From the NCBI RefSeq assembly GCF_032337115.1, contig NZ_JAVXZY010000002.1, forward strand, positions 496,001-560,000: a stretch of DNA of 64,000 nucleotides, written 5' to 3'. A program made the position numbers and the translations under genes. Under the pieces are notes generated by a model that saw only the letters and a program-made list of their open reading frames with translations, had not been told where the DNA came from and made no database searches. This document shows positions 60,824-64,000 of this stretch, piece by piece (positions within the stretch are counted from its first letter, which is position 1; each line of letters begins with the position of its first letter). This stretch comes from Roseateles_C aquae (GTDB lineage: Bacteria > Pseudomonadota > Gammaproteobacteria > Burkholderiales > Burkholderiaceae_C).

Positions 60824-61204
60824 ATGGCCGAACTGCCCTTCACCAGCCTGCGATACCCGCTCTCGGTCGATGCCGTGCGCGGCCGCATCGCCCAGGAGCC
60901 CGACTATGCGGCGCATATCGAGCAACTGGTCTTGCAAGTGCTGCTCACCGCTCCCGGTGAACGCATCAACCGGCCCGACTTCGGCTGCGGCGTCAAACGC
61001 CTGGTCTTCGCACCCGGTGGCGAGGCCGCTGCAACGCTGGCGCAAAGCGTCGTCTATCAAGCCCTGACACGCTGGTTGCCGCAGGCCATCAGCGTGAGCC
61101 AGGTGACGGTGCGTGCCAACGATGCCGAGCTTGCCATCCGTGTGGCTTACACCGTCAAGGCGCGTGGCGAACGGCGCGTGCTCAATCTGCAGGTGACGCC
61201 ATGA
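60824..61204 (+). CDS. GPW/gp25 family baseplate wedge protein
   Basis: A 126-residue gp25-type baseplate wedge protein, which initiates sheath assembly. EQLVLQVLLTAPGERINRPDFGCGVKRLVFAP is the family core (shown here as ERINRPDFGCGVKRLVF), with a C-terminal strand ELAIRVAYTV. The start at 60824 has GAGAGGAA upstream. It follows the PAAR-like gene after 11 bases. Confidence 0.92.
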   Translation: MAELPFTSLRYPLSVDAVRGRIAQEPDYAAHIEQLVLQVLLTAPGERINRPDFGCGVKRLVFAPGGEAAATLAQSVVYQALTRWLPQAISVSQVTVRANDAELAIRVAYTVKARGERRVLNLQVTP

Positions 61205-61214
61205 GGAGCCGGCC

Positions 61215-63713
61215 ATGATTGATCGTGTCGACCTGCTGCGCGCCAGCAGCACACTGAGCGGCATTGACTTCATCCAGGTCACGGCGCTCACGGCGCCACC
61301 ACGCGTGGCGCTCACCCTCTTCTTCCAGCACGATGCGCTGCCTGCCGCCGTCAGTGCGGCCTTGGACGGACTGGCGACGCAGCTTGACCATATCCGTGTG
61401 ATTGGCGAAGGCCAGGCCGATCCCGCCACGGTCACGGTGCTTGACTACCAACTGCCGCCGCCAGCGCCCATCGACGGGCGTGAGGTGCGCCGTGTGACCG
61501 TGGCCTGGCCGGGGGGGCGTGGCTGGTACCGGCTCTTTCTCGACAGCCCGGTGATCGATCCCTACTTCAACGGCACGCGCTTTTCCTTCCACGCGGCCTG
61601 CGACAGCGAACTCGACTGCGCACCGCTGCCACACGGCTGTGTCGACGAGAGCGATGTCGACTTCCCCGTCGACTACCGCGCCCGCGATTTCTGGAGCTTC
61701 CGCCAAGCGCTGATCGACTTCGCGGCGCAGCGCTACCCTGACTGGCAGGACCGGCTTGAGGCCGATACCGGCATGATGGTGCTGGAACTGCTGGCAGCGC
61801 TGGGCGACGAGTTCGCCTATGCCCAGGACCGCCTGGTCCGCGAAGCCAGCCTGGCCACGGCGACGCAGCGCCGCTCTTTGCGCCATCTGGCGCGGCTGGT
61901 CGATTACCGCGTGGACAACGGCAGTGGCGCCTTCGCCTGGATCGATGTGCAGGCGAGCGCAGACAGCAGCTTGGATGCAGGCACAGTGATCAGCGACGCC
62001 TTGCAGCAGGTCTTCTTCGAGCTCGGCCAGGGGCTGCGCGACACGCCGCTTGGAGCTGCGCCCAAGGCCTATGCGATCAAGATCGCACGCAATACGCTGC
62101 AGCCCTATCTCTGGGACGAGAGTGACACCTGCCTGGCCGCTGGCAGCACCACGCTGACCTTGCAGGGCGCCCATGCCGCCGATCTGCTGCCCGACCCGAA
62201 TTTCGATCCGCACGGTCATTGGGCACTGCTGCGCACCCGGCCACCCACGCCCGATCTGCCGGAGCGGCGTCTGGCCGTGCGCATCATTGCGCGCCACGAT
62301 GCCGTCGATCCCCTGACCGGCGCGGCGATCACGCAGATCAGCTGGGAGACCCCGACGCCCTGGGAGCTGGATCTGCAAACCCTGGTCGTGCGTGCCAACC
62401 TGCTGCCGGCCACCTCGGGACGCACCCAGAGCACCCGCTTTCGCATCGGCGAGCCCAGCGGCCCCGCCGATCCCGAGCCCGATCTGCCGCGCGCCATCGA
62501 ACGCCTGGGCTGCGCCAGCACCCTGGGCTATCCAGTGCCCGGCTCGGACGAGGATGACGCCGCGCGCGTCAAGTACCTCTTCCCGCTGCCGGGCTCGGAC
62601 ACAACGCCGCTGGCGTGGTTGCCCGTCATCGCGACCGACGGCAGCACCCGCATGCAGCCCGAGGTCGACCTTGTCGGTGATGCCGACGGGCGCTGGGCCT
62701 GGTTGGACGCCTTGATCGGCGAGACCACGGCCCTGCCCACCGAGGCTGCCTACACGCTGGAAGACGGCATCTACAAGCGCGTCGTCGGCTTCGAGCGGCT
62801 GGGCCGGCTGACCGAGTTGGTCGACTACGCCAGCGGCGCAGGCAGCACGCTGCGCTTTGGCGACGGCGAGTTCGGCCGTCGCCCGCCCGAGCACGCCAAG
62901 TTCACCTTGCGCTGGCGCCTGGGCAATGGCAGCCGGATGAATGTCGCCCCCGACACCCTGACCCATTTCCCAGCTGGTGTGCCGGCCGGCGTCGATGCGA
63001 GCGCCGGCATCAGCAACCCGCTGGCCGCAGCCGGCGGCGCCGACCCGGAAGATGCCGAACAGATCCGCATCAACGCGCCGCAGGATTTCCGCACGCGCAG
63101 CTACCGCGCGGTGCAAGCCGAGGACTATGCACAGATGGCCGAACGCCTGCCCTGGGTGCAAAAGGCCGGCGCGGCGGCACGCTGGACGGGCAGTTGGTCG
63201 ACCGTCTTTGTCACCCCCGATCCGCGCGATGCCTTCGGGCTCAGCGCCGGTCACCGGCTGGATCTGGAGCGTACGCTGGACCGTGTTCGTCAGGCCGCCC
63301 GTGAGGTCAAGGTACGCGACCCACGCTATGCCGATATCGACCTGGAGATCCGCCTTTGCGTCGCGCCCAATGCCTACCGCGGCGAGGTCAAGGCGGCCAC
63401 GCTGGCCGCGCTCTTTGGTCCGCCGCCGGGCCAGGCGCCAGCAGCGGGCACAGCGCCGGGTGGCTTCTTCGATCCCGATCACTTCAGTTTCGGCACGCCG
63501 CTGTCACGCGCCGCGCTGATTGCCGCGCTGCAAGGCGTGCCGGGTGTGAAGGCGGTCGAGGGCATGAGAGTGCGCCGCCGCGGCTGGTTCGACTGGCGCG
63601 ACTTCACCGAGTACGCGCTGAAGGTCGGTGTGGACGAACTCGTACGCGTCGCCAATGACCGCAATCTGTCCGAGCGCGGCGCGGTGCGCCTGTTGATGGA
63701 AGGCGGCGCGTGA
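61215..63713 (+). CDS. Baseplate J-like protein (Afp11-like)
   Basis: An 832-residue putative baseplate assembly protein, the gp6/gp47-like wedge that frames the baseplate. The N-terminus is eCIS-specific; PDWQDRLEADTGMMVLELLAALGDEFAYAQDRL is the usual "MG..LLELLA...D.L.Y.QDR" signature in part, RFGDGEFGRRPP is the conserved "FGDG..G..P" strand, and DFRTRSYRAVQAEDYAQMAE is another family hallmark. It starts 10 bases after gp25 and ends 43 bases before the Afp12-like gene. Confidence 0.92.
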   Translation: MIDRVDLLRASSTLSGIDFIQVTALTAPPRVALTLFFQHDALPAAVSAALDGLATQLDHIRVIGEGQADPATVTVLDYQLPPPAPIDGREVRRVTVAWPGGRGWYRLFLDSPVIDPYFNGTRFSFHAACDSELDCAPLPHGCVDESDVDFPVDYRARDFWSFRQALIDFAAQRYPDWQDRLEADTGMMVLELLAALGDEFAYAQDRLVREASLATATQRRSLRHLARLVDYRVDNGSGAFAWIDVQASADSSLDAGTVISDALQQVFFELGQGLRDTPLGAAPKAYAIKIARNTLQPYLWDESDTCLAAGSTTLTLQGAHAADLLPDPNFDPHGHWALLRTRPPTPDLPERRLAVRIIARHDAVDPLTGAAITQISWETPTPWELDLQTLVVRANLLPATSGRTQSTRFRIGEPSGPADPEPDLPRAIERLGCASTLGYPVPGSDEDDAARVKYLFPLPGSDTTPLAWLPVIATDGSTRMQPEVDLVGDADGRWAWLDALIGETTALPTEAAYTLEDGIYKRVVGFERLGRLTELVDYASGAGSTLRFGDGEFGRRPPEHAKFTLRWRLGNGSRMNVAPDTLTHFPAGVPAGVDASAGISNPLAAAGGADPEDAEQIRINAPQDFRTRSYRAVQAEDYAQMAERLPWVQKAGAAARWTGSWSTVFVTPDPRDAFGLSAGHRLDLERTLDRVRQAAREVKVRDPRYADIDLEIRLCVAPNAYRGEVKAATLAALFGPPPGQAPAAGTAPGGFFDPDHFSFGTPLSRAALIAALQGVPGVKAVEGMRVRRRGWFDWRDFTEYALKVGVDELVRVANDRNLSERGAVRLLMEGGA

Positions 63714-63756
63714 TGCGGCCACTGACACCCGTTTGCGTCCTGCCTGAGGAGCTGAG

Positions 63757-64000
63757 ATGAGCTGTGCCTGCGACCCTGAACGTTGCGCCACGCCGATCGC
63801 CATTGCGGCCGGGCTGGCACTGCTGCCACGCTCGCCCGGCGGCTTCGCTCAGTGGCGTAGGCATCTGCTCGCCGCCATCGGACGCGAGCCGGGCCTGTCG
63901 CACTGGCGCGCACGCGAGCCCGGCGACCTTGGCCTGATGCTGGTGGAGATGAGCGCCTACGTGCTGGACGTCACCAGCTTCTACGACGAACTGGTGGCCA
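63757..64000 (+). CDS. Afp12-like baseplate protein, N-terminal part
   Basis: The first 81 codons of a gene that continues beyond the window. The peptide opens MSCACDPERCATP and shows EPGDLGLMLVEMSAYVLDVTSFYDELVA, the pattern of Afp11/12-like putative baseplate proteins, where an LLE..A.V.DV..FY.E segment is typical. GAGG and GAG sites precede the ATG at 63757. The next genes should encode the tape measure, fibre and other particle parts. Confidence 0.8.
   Translation, partial: MSCACDPERCATPIAIAAGLALLPRSPGGFAQWRRHLLAAIGREPGLSHWRAREPGDLGLMLVEMSAYVLDVTSFYDELVA

Noticed and set aside
42753..64000. Prophage interpretation of the contractile locus
   Set aside because: DUF4157, AAA+ and DUF4255 genes plus lack of capsid, terminase, integrase or lysis genes favour an eCIS, though sequence beyond the window could change this.

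Overview
The window is GC-rich, densely packed bacterial chromosome. The gene families point to a Burkholderiales betaproteobacterium, perhaps near Roseateles/Pelomonas/Rubrivivax: a RidA-family/DsbB pair, a UbiM-like hydroxylase, a DUF1800/DUF1501 operon, a PEP-CTERM protein, ScoAB, ETF-ubiquinone oxidoreductase, and an HU protein with a lysine/alanine-rich tail. This is inferred from gene families only. I saw no rRNA, tRNA, CRISPR array, transposase or integrase.

About 1-31,650 is mostly housekeeping and accessory metabolism. It holds the start of a possible sensor protein, ComEC, a RidA-like protein plus DsbB, a flavin hydroxylase, a gamma-glutamyltransferase-like lipoprotein and a PEP-CTERM protein downstream of a perfect CRP-type palindrome. 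It continues with DUF1501/DUF1800, ScoAB, a barrel protein plus a fused periplasmic binding protein, a thioesterase, a PAS-LuxR regulator, an EamA exporter with an AraC regulator, HU, a B12-type radical SAM protein, a lipase-like lipoprotein and a Cds1-like PLP enzyme. Then come two related small lipoproteins, YceH, an SDR, ETF-QO, and a PaiA/PaiB-like pair divergent from a MocR regulator with an inverted repeat between them.

About 31,700-41,324 (minus strand) is a compact hybrid biosynthetic operon. In transcription order it encodes an AT-less PKS (KS-linker-ACP-TE), a FolD-like protein that has lost the FolD catalytic residues, one NRPS module (C-A-T), a CmlA-type diiron beta-hydroxylase with a metallo-beta-lactamase fold, and an HXXEE membrane protein overlapping the hydroxylase stop codon. 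The inferred logic is that the NRPS loads an amino acid, the CmlA-like enzyme hydroxylates its beta carbon on the carrier, the KS extends it with an extender unit supplied in trans, and the TE releases the product. I do not recognise this combination as a known pathway.

About 41,325-42,752 has no convincing gene. It contains a perfect inverted repeat, an AT-rich stretch and short tandem repeats.

From 42,753 to the window end (plus strand) lies an extracellular contractile injection system (eCIS, Afp/PVC type). The order is sheath, tube, Cys-pair protein, Pro-rich protein, DUF4255 terminator-like protein, AAA+ ATPase, a 2,247-residue protein with two DUF4157 (eCIS-core) domains and an SHH nuclease-like tail, tube/LysM adaptors, hub, spike, PAAR-like tip, gp25, gpJ-like baseplate protein and the start of an Afp12-like protein. 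Tail-fibre and tape-measure genes would lie beyond the window.
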